Shown here: positions 11,494 to 24,031 of the stretch, in pieces
Layout: the number at the start of each line of letters is the position of its first letter
Numbering within the stretch: position 1 is the stretch's first letter
Assembly: GCA_030268105.1 (NCBI GenBank)
Contig: BSDZ01000011.1
Span: 1,612,001-1,676,000, forward strand
Direction of reading: 5' to 3'
Origin: Volvox africanus
Taxonomy: Eukaryota; Chlorophyta; Chlorophyceae; Chlamydomonadales; Volvocaceae
DNA: 64,000 nt
Notes under the pieces: generated by a model
Databases searched by the model: none
Seen by the model: the letters and a program-made list of their open reading frames with translations, nothing else
What the model was told of the DNA's origin: nothing
Position numbers and translations under genes: made by a program

Positions 11494-12831
11494 CTATGAT
11501 GATTTCTGAGGCGCCCCTCCAGTTGCCGCTCCTCCATCGCTAGTTTTGGCAGTGCCACCCGCAGCAGGCGAGGTCAAACCAGGTTTTCGAAAGATAACCT
11601 TATTACGGACTAGGATATACACTCCCCAAGTTAGAACTAACATCGTGATGATAACACCGGCATCCATCCTCATCCAGAAACCTCCAAGCGCTAACAGCAA
11701 CAGAAACATGACGACGTGCGTCATGAGTGACTCTTTGCAGTATCTTCCCCAGAGCCCCCTCCCGGAGCGGACGGCTTTGGTTGTCACCTTCTTGGCCAGC
11801 CCGAAAAGAGAGGAGAGAACATACACCATAAACATGACTGGCGCAAACGTTGCAATAGCCGAATAATACACGGCCACAACGATTACCAGCCCACCCACAA
11901 ACATGCCTGCACCACGCAGGCAGGGAGAAGGGGCCGCACGGCATGCAGGGGCCAAGCAGTCAAATAAGAGTCTAAATAAGCAACGTGCTATCAATGTGCC
12001 GATGGATCTTTATCTTTACATCATCATAGACAGATAGGCCCGCGAGCATGTAATAGTGGATTGACACGTACACATACACCCTTGCATACAAACGTGTTAA
12101 ATTATTGGCACATCTGCCCCGGGACCTTCTCACCGACGATAAGGCCGCATGCAGTCAGAGCGGCCTTATAGGCCGCGGCAAGTGTGATGTCGGCAGGGCT
12201 GCTAGCGGCAACCCAGACGGCCGCCAGTACTTGCACGCCGATTAGCACTTGTACTCTGAAGACCATCTTGCTATACTTGACCTCCTGCATCAGCTGCAGT
12301 AGTAGGGACCAACCGACGATGAGCAACAAAGAAATGGAAAACGTAGGACGACGAGACATGATGGGCGGGACGGATGGAGCGGGTGGGACGGGTGGGACGG
12401 GTGGGACTTGACGGGATGGGTGTGACGGGACGGGACGGGTGGGACGGGACGGGACGGGACGGGTGGGACTTGACGGGACGGGGCGGGACGGGTGGGACTT
12501 GACGGGATGGGTGGGACGGGACGGGACGGGTGGGACGGGACGGGACGGGACGGGTGGGACTTGACGGGACGGGGCGGGACGGGTGTGACGGGACGGGTGG
12601 GACGGGACGGGACATACCATAACTCACCAATCGAGCTTCGAAACTCTCCAACCTATCGGTCTTGTTCACCTGCCAAAAAATCGCAAGCATTATTGAGGGC
12701 AACAAATCAAGTTTATCAACGAGCGGCTGGGCGGCGGCGGCGCGTTCATTCATGCTATGCATGCCGGCGGTGGCGTGTGTAGATAAGCCATTAGCAGGCA
12801 GGATTTGTAGCGCTCCCATGAATTGACTCAA
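11494..12831 (-). CDS. C-terminal exons of an unrecognised multi-pass membrane protein
   Basis: Three exons chain in phase: about 12831-12670, 12293-12134 and 11906-11494 (stop). The first ends LLPSIMLAIFWQ. The second reads LMQEVKYSKMVFRVQVLIGV and has AAVWVAASS. The third holds hydrophobic runs (FVGGLVIVVAVYYSAIATF, VVMFLLLLALGGFWM, GVIITMLVLTWGVYILV), each followed by a basic loop, and a Gly/Ala/Ser-rich tail. At least four membrane helices are visible. A 14-codon ATG exon at 12892-12851 (MAAAQEVMEPTKPP) may be its start, but the junction phase does not fit, so the 5' end is open. The large intron 12294-12669 holds a G-rich minisatellite. It may belong to the same gene as the exons at 14.6-15.6 kb. 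I do not know the family. Confidence 0.6.
12365..12615. repeat. G-rich minisatellite (GGGACGGGACGGGTGGGACTT)n
   Basis: Tandem degenerate units built of GGGAC, GGGAT and GGGTG, with guanine runs almost every five bases on the plus strand. It lies within an intron of the membrane-protein gene transcribed from the minus strand. Runs of GGG at this spacing have strong G-quadruplex potential. Confidence 0.9.
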
Positions 12832-14598
12832 AAAAGAGGCAACCTACCACCGGAGGTTTCGTTGGCTCCATCACTTCTTGGGCCGCCGCCATGGACAACT
12901 AGCTAGCGACGACAGGCAGGTTGCAAGGTCGATGATATGGTAAAGCAGTGTCTGTGTGCGCGATTAGGAAATTGGAAACTCTCGGTCCATTTATTTAGAA
13001 TCGGAACGAAGTAGGAAATAAATGCATCGATTTTACCTTCGTTGATGTATGCGCGACACCATATTAATAGTTCCTTGGAAACGTCGTATAAAGTTCTGCA
13101 TGCATGGGGCCTATATCATGCATGCATGCATGCCAAATTGGGCGATTCTGTACGATGCATGAAAATTACATACGTCACCAAGCTTCACTCGCTCGCCTGT
13201 TTCCGGGACCAGCCACCGCAGTATGGCTATGTTCTCATCATATAATCCATCCGCGCGTGTATATGCATGCCAGGCGGGTGTATGTATGAAGCCACCATGC
13301 ATTTCAGGCCTGCCTGTCTGGCATCGCGGTGTGAGGCATGGATGTGAGGCATGCACACAGCAAATAAGGTCACGAATAAGGCAACGTCAGCTTAATTTTA
13401 AGTACGAGGGGATTCGATATGCAATATTACTCACCAGCAGGACCCGCAACATACACTCGGGTAACAAAGAAAACATACGTGGATGCATGTTTCATTCCTT
13501 CGCGACGACCCATGGGTCTATTTGCCTCATCAACTGGCCAAAGGTATCCAGATAATAAACCCATGGTTGTTTATCATTAGGACTGAGTCGAATGAAGCAA
13601 GGTCACGCACCGCAGGTCGGTCATAACGCAGCATCAGGGTAGGCAGAAAGCGCTGGTTGGCGCGCATATATACCGTGGCAATTAGTGTTCCTAGAGAGGC
13701 ACGCGCTAGCTACCTGCGCGATTGTTACATGATACGTTCGTCCCAAACATAGAGCTTTTATACCGGCAACTGTATAGCTGACGCGAGCATCAGTCGTGAG
13801 CTACGGTACGCACACACGCAGAGGCTATCTGCATGCACTCACGGGGCGAAGCGCATGTAGATAGCCCCTGCGTGTGCGTGCAAAAGTAAGACCCGTGGTT
13901 TGGCGTGATGCAGAGGCGGGCGGGGCAGGGGGAACTCTCGCGGTGTGGGTATCTAGCTGTATATGATGAGCCCCAGGTAAGGCATCTTTCGCCCGGATAC
14001 CCGTCCACGCAGGCCTACCTACTTGCACAGCTAGCTACTTACGTATTACCGGCTTCGTTCCATATGTATATCGATATGGAAACAGGTCGGAGGCAGGTGT
14101 GCCTACAGGCCTGCTGGGGTGGGGCACCTGACTTGCTTACATTCATATGGGTCGGTCAAACCCTATAGCATCAAGCTCCAAAAACAGCGTATCAACGTTC
14201 ATTAACAAGGTAGCAAATAGATAAGATAGGATTTATGAGGATAAGAGTCGCTCCCTCCCGCTCGGCTGTACGTTACGTGTGCAATATTGATTAGTCCGCA
14301 CGCTCCAATCAATATCCCGCATACATGTAACCTAGCTCCTTCATTCGTTGCTTAGTAAGCTTTCCCTATAGATATCTAGCTAACTGACAATCTGCGTGAA
14401 CATCAGCAGCAGCACCTCTTTTGTCATCCACGCACCACCACCAGCATGCATAGCAGCAGGCAGGAACGCGATTCAACACCTTAAACAATAACTCCATATC
14501 TACCGGCCAAGCTGTATTCACACACGCACGTTCTAGGTATTTCCACCATCGACTGCTGCTGCGCTGCCTAGCTAGTGCCCGCGGGCAGTTGTCCTCAC

Positions 14599-15634
14599 GG
14601 GAGGATGCGGACGTACGGCCGCGTCTCAGCTTGCACGAGCCGGTAGCCCCCAAAAGTAGTCATCTCCACGGCTAAGGAATGCGAATGGTAATGGAGGCGC
14701 TCCTCGCCCCACATCTTAATCCGCTGGTCAGAACAGTAGTCATAGACATCGGCTCTGACGTTCATGCAGTCGAAAGTAGTGTGCTGCACGAATGCTCGAA
14801 TGTCGTCGTCCAACTTGACGGCAGGGCGAATGGTGGTCTTGATGCGATGGAGGCGGGGGCCTTCAACCGCAGGCGGGTTGGGACCAGAAGCCACCACAAC
14901 GCACCATCGCTTGTTGAAGCTGATCAACGCAACCAGTAATGCTGAAACTGATGAATAACCAATAATGTAGATGCAAGACTTTGCCCATAGCGAGGTGCAT
15001 ACGCGAAGAACTGGCATCAAGCTGAAGGGTAATGCTATGAAACCCGCCACCGAAATTAGAAACCCGCTAGAAGCAGCGATCAAAATTTGGTCAAGATTTG
15101 GGGTAGTAGTCTCCAAAGGTACTTTCTGTTCATTTATAAGGAACTCTATTGTCATAATTGGTGTCACCAGAAGCGAGCAGAGTGGACGCGCGACATAGGG
15201 ACTAACCCTCCAATTGAGGAGCCATTCTATGGTTTGGTGCGTCTTCTTCATTAAGATGTTGATATGCCCATTATTATTGTTATCATTGTTAACACTGGCG
15301 GCCGCTCTAGATTGCCACTGTGACTGCTGCTGTTGCGCAGCCAGCACGAGTACCTGAAAGCAAGAAATGACATACATATGAAATATGCATGGACTTTGTC
15401 AGCGTATACTACCAAATTGAAGTTTTTATTGTGGTGGATAGCTCAGTGTTTAGCGTGATGGCCTGGCTCCGTCATCGTTTAGGCGCTTCTATGCACAGCA
15501 AACAAACGATAGCTAGGTGTATGTATCCTTACCTTCTGCTGGTCCGTTTGCACCGACGTCGCTAGCGTGGAAGACAACTGCCAGCAGGTTGCGAGGATCG
15601 TCATAAGGATGGCGATGCGGAGTTGAAGTGCCAT
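14599..15634 (-). CDS. Signal-peptide-bearing membrane protein, unrecognised (5' exons)
   Basis: Exon 1 is 15634-15533 (34 codons): MALQLRIAILMTILATCW then QLSSTLATSV, a good signal peptide. Exon 2 is 15353-14599 (phase 0 in, phase 2 out). It starts VLVLAAQQQQSQWQ, has an Asn-rich linker, then hydrophobic helices (ILIAASSGFLISVAGFIALP, then IYIIGYSSVSALLVALI) and a Cys-containing C-terminal part (DDIRAFVQHTTFDCMN). A further exon in the right phase may follow at about 14540-14400 (RWWKYLERACVNTAWPVDME). Clean GTAAGG and GTGAGG donors and CAG acceptors are present. The gene lies between the two 1,224-bp direct repeats. No homologue is recognised. It may be the 5' half of the gene ending at 11494. 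Confidence 0.6.
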
Positions 15635-16223
15635 GGAATCTGGTTATGCTGAAATATTTGTACAAGCAAGGCGGGTACGGTTGGAAGGTTGTAACGATGA
15701 TCTTGAGCACCTGAACACGCACGCACTGAGTGGTGGTGTTTACTGCTGGAAACGCATGTAAGGAGAGCCAAAAAGTTATGTATGTAGTACCGAATGCTAA
15801 ACGCGGACAGTATACCGAGCCCAATTGCTTTCGTGCCTTTTATTACCTGCCTGGGCAGAACTTCAAATCCATGGAAGCTGTACGGCTCCGTCCAGGTCAC
15901 ACAACCATACATAACCGACATGTATGCAGGTACATCCATGCGTACGATATCTGCGCAAACATTTTCGAATATGCTGTTGGAGCTCTTGATTATTGCTTTT
16001 TATTAGCCCATCCCAGCAGCCAACGAACCCCAATTGTGGCCGCTCGATCGTCCTCTCATCACGCATGTCCCCGAAGGTGTGTATGTAGAAATTAAGGCAT
16101 CAAGTAATGGCAAATCAATAAATTAACTGGAAATTGTCAACCTGATGCATGCCACCGCTTGCAGGTTATTAGTTAGGTAGCGAGTAGCTAGCCCGGATCG
16201 AGGCTGACCGATCAAGCCAACTA

Positions 16224-17447
16224 TCCAAGGCCACCGTTGAAAACACCAGGTCCAGCTCCTTGATAGAGTCGAGACGGTTACCAGCATCCTTGACATCACC
16301 TTCAACCCCACAAAATGTTGTATCCAACATGGACGGCTGAGAGCTGTTGGTAACAACCGCTGAACCACCATGAGCTTCGACCAAACCCGCCGACGCATAA
16401 AACCGAGGTACAATTTCCATTCTGGAGCATAGAAAGAACAATTCTCAAGACAAAGATCCACGTGAGCAAGCTTTGCAAGCACCTACCTTGAAGTCCCATG
16501 CACCCCTGCAGGAAATTTCGTCGCAGCGCATAACGTGCTGTGGGTGATATCTATGTTGCTATAATTTCTGAAGGAGATAAGACAAGCAAAGGGCAAGTTA
16601 GGCACGAACTCGCACGCGCAAAATGGGCACGGGGACGCAAACCCTACGTGCTGGGCTCCGATATCGACGACGATCCTCCTGTACTTCCATTGGTGCTAGG
16701 GCTCACGGTAGCCAATAAAAACGCTCCCAAAACTAAGAACGCCTTCATGGCCACCATCGGACCAATGGCCATCGAGTCCACAAAGAGATATAAAATCTTA
16801 TACAGCGAGCTTGAGATCTACCAAATATTGCCTCTCGAAAGGCCTAACTGTAATTAGCGGATGAGATCAAGGCGATGACGGAAAAAGTGTTCCGAGGGTG
16901 ACAGAGTAACAGAAATGCGCAAAGTACGGGTTATAAACAGGTCGGGAATAGGGTGTATTGCATTGATATGTATGTTTGCATAGCTGTCAGGAACGACGGA
17001 TGACGGATGCTGACTGAGTCGATTTTAAGACACGGCGGCGGCAGACATCTGCCGTATGAACACGACAAGATTAGGCTAAATCTCGTCGTATGTTTGGCAG
17101 CAGGCAAGGCGTTTCTAGAATCCAAGCGTGTTTTTTTCACACTCAAGTGATCTCTTTTGGAGATTGCGAGCAGGGTTTTCGCAATGTATGACTTCGTGGG
17201 TCGGGATCCAGCCTCCTAGAATTCTCCAATTGGGGATACGGTTCCTGGTCGCTACATATCGCAACTACTGATCTCGGCCCTCGCGCATCGTGAAGGGTGT
17301 TACAGAGAGAGCTTGGTGGAGGAAGGGTTGGGAAGTCTTGTATCAGTTTATGCATTACAAATATAGCGGCTTTGCATGCTATAGCGGCAAGACATTGGTC
17401 CACTGGCGCACTGAATACTGCGGGGGAACGTCCCTATGAAATCGAAG
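16224..17447. repeat. 1,224-bp direct repeat, copy 2
   Basis: Second copy of 10068-11291 in the same orientation. The two copies bracket 4.9 kb that holds the membrane-protein exons. Near-identity implies a recent event, ongoing conversion, or an assembly duplication. Confidence 0.95.
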
Positions 17448-18956
17448 AGGTAGCTGTCTGTTCCCCGGAGCCCCGAACCTCCTTTCCGGGAGCACCCGGG
17501 GAACCCTAACTGGGTTGGCCCTTAAACATTCCGGGGTCCCTCGGAACCAAGAAAACGCTTTCCGGGGCCCAGAAACGTTATTCGTAAGGCTGTTGAAATA
17601 ACCTATAATGAGCTCCCTTAATGTGTTACGAGGGGCACGTCATAAGGTTCTGGGGCCAGTGGGTGTCCCTGGAACTGGGCATTGCTTTTTGTGAAACTTT
17701 CCGGTTAAGCCCTGATCAACTAAAACTGGGCCTTGTGTTGCTGTCCCTGGAAGGTCGCGCTTCACATGGCAAGAACTCCCGGGGGCCCCTGCAGTGGCCA
17801 TGTGGGCCACTTGAGCGGCCATTTCCGAAAAAAGCCTGAAATTTCCGGGTGCCGTCCAGGTTGAAGTTCCATGCCAAGCACCCTTTCTGTTTGGCGAACA
17901 CCGCATGCCCATGTTACTTCAATTTTGAGCCGGGTTGATGGACGGCTTTTTGCACCTTCCAAATCCCCTTTCAATATCTCCCGTGTCCCTGACTCCTTTA
18001 ACAAAAAAGTGGGGTAAAGGAGCAGTTGCGATTGGAGGGCAGCTTGGGGTGCGGGACAACAGGCAATGACCCGGCAATGCTTAAGCAGACAGTAAGAGAG
18101 GATTCTCCGAGACCAGAGAGCAGAGAACAGCAAAGCAGCTGGAAGGGGCTTGCTTGAAGGCACGGACGCCAGCCGTGTTACAGACGGCTTGCGCACTAAC
18201 TGTGTTTGCGTGCATGTGTTTGTGTGTTTATTGACAATGGCCGTACTGCAGATTGTCTGTTAGATCCGATTGTGGTCGTGGACCTTTTGGGACTACGCGC
18301 ATAGGTAGCAATCGTATTAGCTGAGGAGGCGCGCAAAAGAGAGGGATTGCCGGATGAGTCTATTCTTCCCGGTGGTGGAGGAGCCGGGGCCATATCATGG
18401 GTAGTAAGTGCGAGGTCGGGGGCTCGCCAGAATGGTTATGGTTTCGTGTCGCTAGACATTGCAGCTTCTGTCCCTCGTGTGCATGTGTTGCGAGAGGGGG
18501 CACTTCTATTATTCGAGCGGGGATGGGGAACAAGCGGGATCCTGCGGGATGAAAATAATACATGCCGTACACGTGGCTATCTGCATCGATTTATATAGTA
18601 TAACATATAGCATTCCAAAGCATCCCATCACACGCCTGTAGGGTTCCGATACAACCGTCAATTGATATCGTGGGATGGGAGTCTACCAACGATTGGACCA
18701 AAAGATGCAACACCTGCATGGTCACGGCACCATCCATGTTTGCGCATCATGCACTGTCCGTACACTGCACAATGTACCAGCTTGAGGTCCAGCGGCACGA
18801 GTTGTAGGGCCCAGCTGGCGGCATACAGGTGCACTTAGACGCTCAGACACCGCCCGCATCGTTAACCCTGCACGGGTTCTGAGTCGCAGATGCCGTAGTG
18901 ACGACAGCAACAGCAGCTGGTCGGCTGAGCGGGAATGCGTCCCCTCCATGCAGCCT
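17448..18956. other. Spacer, no gene recognised
   Basis: The first 500 bp contain many short CCGGGG, CCGGAA and GGGGAACC blocks in both orientations and look like decayed repeat DNA. Nothing protein-like was found. The rest should hold the 3' UTR of the malonyl-CoA synthetase gene on the minus strand. A TGTAA (the usual volvocine polyadenylation signal) lies on that strand near 18177. Confidence 0.35.
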
Positions 18957-21900
18957 TCACGTCAGTTGCCCCGCCTGCAGCATCTTGAGCAGCTCCTTCT
19001 TGTTTACTTTGCCCATTGCATTGCGGGGCAGCGCTGATACCCATTGCCAGCGTTTGGGAACCTGAAACCCAAGTCCGAGAACGATATCAAGTCAAATGCA
19101 CGAATCCGTTGGTGTGGCGGGGGTTGCAGGGTGAGGGATTAGGTTATTGGCACGTACATAATCGAAATAAGCAGATGGACCGAGGTTCGTTTGTTTGTGG
19201 CTGCAATGGTCGCTATATTTGAAGGACCCTTCACTGATCCCGTCAACAAGGGAGCAAGGTTTCCATTCTGACCTGGTATGGCGCCATCCGATCCCGACAG
19301 AAGCGCTGCAGCTCCCCGACCTCCGGCCGAGCCGCTCGCCCCGCCTCCGGCCCCACCCCTGCCGTTTGCGGCTTTGCCGCCACAAGCGCCGTGACCACCT
19401 CCCCGAATGTCTCATCCGGGACACCCAGCACTGCCACCTCCGCGATGCCGGGATGCTCCAGAACCACGCTCTCAATCTGTACGACATCAATACAAAAGCA
19501 GATAGTTGATGAGTAGTGATTGAAAGTGGGACCCAATAGGCTTCTTTGCGTAAGTTTACTTCTGGATCAAGGCCAATATAATGGTTCAAGGCTGCTTGCT
19601 TCCCGGCCACACGCCCTCTCCATCTTCCTACCCCCCTAACGGATACGCCCTCCTCCAATCGTCCCTTCTTGACTTGACCCTTCCACCACCTGCAATGCCG
19701 AGATCTTGTACCCGCTGGACTTGATGATATCAACGCTTGTACGGCCCTCAATGGTGAAGTACGGCGGTGAACCTGAAGTGCTGGACGTATCGCCTGCATA
19801 ACGTACATACATGGGTTCGTGCGATTAAAGCACTGGGTTCACGGATCTGTTCTTTGTGGTGAACCTGAGAGTAGCAGCACTGGCGCCCCCTTCACATCAT
19901 CATCTTACCGCTCACCTTTCACCCGTACACATGCTGACCATCCTGGCGAGATTAACACTGGGTTATTGGCATCCTTGCAAATGCAGGGCGCAATCAGCAG
20001 TCGCGATTACCAGGGCGGCACCAGATCGCATCAACGTCGGGCACCACACGCGCACCCGCACCACCACCTTTATAATAACTACGCGCTTTGGAGACCGAAG
20101 CGAGGAGGGCTGAGATTTATAAGCTGCGGACCCGCATCCCCGGATCCGTGTGCACTGCCCACACCCGCCTTGTGAACACAAGCCGCACCCCTGCCTCCCC
20201 CCTCCCTCCCCCCTCCCTCCCCCTTCCTTCCCCCCTCCCTCCCCCTTCCCGCCCCCTCCCTTCCGTCCCCCCGGGATGTCGTCTCCCCGACGTGCCCTCC
20301 CACCGGTCAGAAAGAAGCCGTCTGCATCGAAGGCCTCAGAGGTGGCGGCCGGGCGGCCCCAGTACTCGGAAAACACGTTGGGCCCGCGCACCAGCAGCTG
20401 GCCATCCGGAGCGATGCGTGCCTCCACTCCAGGGAGGGGTGTGCCAACTGAGCCCGGCCGCCTCTCACCCTGGGGTAGAAGTGCCCGGTGTGTGTGTTTG
20501 TGTGTGTGTGTGTATGTGTGTATGTGTGTATGTGTGTATGTGTGTATGTGTGTATGTGTGTATGTGTATGTGTGTTTGTGTTTGTGTTTGTGTTTGTGTA
20601 TTGTGTCTCTCTCTCACACAGAGGGAGAGAGAGAGAGAGGGCGCGGGCCAGAAGAAACTCTAGGGCAGCTTATTCCCCTTGGGAATGCGGGGCAAGCAAG
20701 GGGTGCAGGCAAGCAGGCAGGCAGACAGGCAGAAAGAAAACTGTTGTTGTACCAAAATACGGGAGGGATACGAAAGGGAGAAGTATGTACTAACACAATG
20801 CATGTTTTGGGTTCTGGCGGATAGTGCTGTGGCAGGCGAATGGAGTTAGAGTTTCGGAAAATTCATCGGCCGCCGAAGAAACAAAACGATCGACTGAGAT
20901 GTCTTACCTTGTACGGATTGGACAGCGCCATGCCGATTTCCGTCATGCCGTACCTCTCCAAGAGCAAGTCCCCGCTCAGCTCCCGCCACCTATACTTTCA
21001 AATGCGCAGGCGTGGGCCAACGGCGCGCGAACACGAACCGGCGCGACCCGGACTCAGTCCGGGGCTTGGCGGGCGAGGTAGACATGAGGGCAGGCGAGAA
21101 AAGACAGCTTACAAGGACAAGCTAAAAGCACACAAACACATACACACACATTCGGCCCAGATGCACGTGTCTAAGCACTGGTCAAGAAACCTTGCCCCCC
21201 TTGCCATCTGCAGCCAGCGCTCCCCTCCTCCCCTCCCCGTTGTTCGTTTGACCTGTTCTGTGTGGGGAGAGGACACGCGGACGAGCCGCTCACGGTGAGC
21301 CTAAGCGCAGCTGCCGCACCCCTCATGGCGGCGGCCCTCTCTGGGGATGCCGCCGCCTGGGTGTCGTAGTGGGACAGCAGGTAGGAGTACATGGTGGGCA
21401 CACCCATGAAGACGGAGATGTCGCCAGACTGGAGGGCGTGGAGAGGGCAGGAGGAAGGGGTAAGAGGGGTAAGAGGGGTGAGAGGGGACAAAACACATTC
21501 CCCAAAGGAGCAGGGGATATACGAGGGTGCTGGGAGGGGAGGGATAGGGACGACAAATGCTAAGGATGATAAGGATAGGCCCCTCCGCCACGCCACATCA
21601 CGCCACGCTCCGGGCTCAATTGTGTGTGTGTGCGTGTGTTTGTGTGCGTGTGTTTGTGTGCGTGCGCGTAATGAATACCCGAAGAGGATGGGATGGGAGG
21701 GGTAATAGGCTTCGGCACGTCGGACATGAAATTGGCAATTTCGCTAACCCAAACAGAGATAGGGTAAAGCACGATGGAACACATGGCGGAAACACACCTG
21801 AATCCGTTGCCAAACTGCCGCCGGCGCGAACTTGGGCAGGAACTCCACCGATGCGCCCACCGCGGACGGGCAGTACAGTGCGTTGACGATGCCGTGGATG

Positions 21901-24031
21901 TGGTGGAGGGGCAGGCAGTGCAGCAGCCGGTCGGAGGGCCGCCAGCGCCACGCGGACGCGAGGGCGTAGACCTGCGCGTGCAGGCTCCTGCTCGGCCAGC
22001 CGGGGTAAGCACGCCAGGGTGAGGCGGGCGGCGGGGGTAAGCACGCCAGGGCGGAGCGGGCGGACAGGCGCAGGGAGAAGGTGGCAGTTGGGCTGCAGGT
22101 GGGACCGAAGCTGCAGTGCACATACGGGTTCGTGCTGTTGTTTTGTGTTGTTTGCTGAAGCCTTGTTGGTTCGTCCAAGTGACACTAAGCATCACCACAA
22201 CCTGCTTGGTGCAATTCAACAATGCCAAGACGGTGCTGATGGGTAGCGGTAGCGGTAGCGGTAACAGTAGCAGTGTCGTCATTGTCGTCAGTCATCACCA
22301 AGACCGCTTATCACACGGGCAGCAGGTATTGGTGCCATTAGAGAACACACAGGTACACCCCATAACACCCTATTGGTGAACTCTTAACCGATCTCAGATA
22401 CCCCGGCCATGGGCTGCGACCGACCATCTCATCCGCACAGGCTCCGTCTCCCCTCCTATGGAGGGGAGATTACCCTGTCTCCGTCTCCCCTCAAGCGCCC
22501 CCCCACCTGTGAGTGTGCAGCACGCCCTTCGGTTTCCCCGTGGTACCGCTCGTGTAGATGATGAGTGCCCCCGAAGTGCTGCTGGCACTCAGGTCCCTCA
22601 GGTCCGCCGCAACAGCTTCCACCGCCGCTTCCGTTTCCTGCGAATCTCCAACACAGCTACTGCTGCCATCGCTGCTGCTGGTGCTACTGCCGGAGAGCGG
22701 TTCAAGCAGCTGCAGCGCAGCGCCGTGCTCGTGGGCGATAGGTCCCAGACGGGCTTCCTGGTCGGGCAACGTGAGAACCTGGGACATGTCGACAGGGAAT
22801 AAGAGGGGAGGAGGGACATGTCGCTGCCTTGTAACACGTCGTCGCGGTGCCACTGACCCGCGGGTCGGTTTTAATATTGGGTTATGTTTTGTGGGATATC
22901 TGGCACACCTCGCTCGGTACTGTACAACCCCTGGATGGGAAGGTGGGGCCGGGAGCATGGGGTGGGTTTGGGGGTTGCCAGACAGGGTACGTGTTCTCGG
23001 ACAGTCTAGGGACTCCAGATGAGGCAGTGTACCTTTCCTCTGGATGTGCCAGATACGCGTGTACAGCAAGAGAGCCCTACTTGAATTTAAATCTACATTG
23101 GGCGAGAGAGCATTCTCGGTGTCATAATATTGCCAGCCAGCTACTGAGACTGTCAACTGACGAGCAACAGCAGAAGAGAAAGCCTTCTTCGGAAAGTCGG
23201 AAGCGGAAACTGACGATCGCTGTCGGAGACGAAACACATCCACTCCACACTCCACACCATCTACCGCCTGTCCCCCGTTGCCAGGAAAACAACGAGCGCC
23301 AACGCGTATGGCTTATTCAAGCCCCGATGTGACCCACCGCCGACACGCCAGCATCCTGGCACACGTACGACAGCTCCGGTTGCGGGTGAGACGTTGCCAG
23401 TGGTACGACGATACCACCCGCCTGCCATACCGCCCATGTGGCTGCCAGATACTCGGGGCCCGGTGCCGCGTACAGACCCACGCGCGGCGGCCTTTCGGGA
23501 CCGTCAGTGATAGCAACTTTCGCGCGGGAGGCCGGATTTCGGAGCTTCTTTGAAAGCTCCGATGTGATAGCATCCGCTGCTGTTAAGAGGATATCATAGC
23601 TGCGTAATGAAACAATAGGAGTTCCTTAGTGACCCTCAGGTGCGCCCAGTACGGATGCCGAAAATAAGAAGATGAGTCATTTAATTCATTATATGTATAT
23701 CAGATGGCGGTGTTTACTCCCCACATGGCCTGCGACTTGTACGCGGCAGGCATGATTGCAGTGTCATGGCATTGGGGCCTGAGTCAATTTCACGTTAGTA
23801 TCGCTAAAGCTTCAAAATTTCAAAGGAAATGAAGACTTCAGAGCAGCTGTCTGGCAAATCGGCTCGCGGCGACATGATGATATGACGGTGATGAACGGTC
23901 CGACAGCTCATCACACACGATGGAAAGCCGAAAGAACGAACAAGTGTCACTATTTACCTGTATATTTGTTTGTTGGATACGATGGCCGTCCGACCCAAGT
24001 TCCTCCCTGCCCTGGCCAAAAGCTTCGACAT
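18957..24031 (-). CDS. Malonyl-CoA synthetase / acyl-activating enzyme (ACSF3, AAE13 type)
   Basis: Ten exons chain perfectly in phase: 24031-23958, 23599-23338, 22778-22507, 21987-21798, 21428-21253, 20989-20908, 20469-20304, 19793-19690, 19476-19273 and 19061-18957, giving 544 codons plus TGA. This is close to plant AAE13 length. The ANL-superfamily P-loop motif is [16 protein letters not shown]; then [19 protein letters not shown], the [17 protein letters not shown] adenylation motif, [19 protein letters not shown], and near the C-terminus [13 protein letters not shown] with the catalytic lysine. The LHxLPLHHxHG and [14 protein letters not shown] forms are those of the malonyl-CoA synthetase branch, which makes malonyl-CoA from malonate, ATP and CoA for mitochondrial fatty-acid synthesis or malonate detoxification. 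The start ([19 protein letters not shown]) is the first ATG after an in-frame stop; no clear targeting peptide is seen. A copy of exon 6 lies at 7139-7249. Confidence 0.92.
20486..20606. repeat. (TGTGTGTA)n microsatellite in intron 6 of the malonyl-CoA synthetase gene
   Basis: A tract of TGTGTGTA and TGTTTG units starts about 15 bp upstream (on the minus strand) of the CAG acceptor at 20470. A C/T-rich tract lies at 20190-20270 in the next intron. Confidence 0.85.

Noticed and set aside
12271..12620. Proline/serine-rich frames resembling cell-wall hydroxyproline proteins
   Set aside because: They are translations of the GGGAC minisatellite, which lies in an intron between two phase-matched exons.
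20488..20663. Long cysteine/valine frames (CVCVCVC-type)
   Set aside because: They are translations of a GT microsatellite in an intron.
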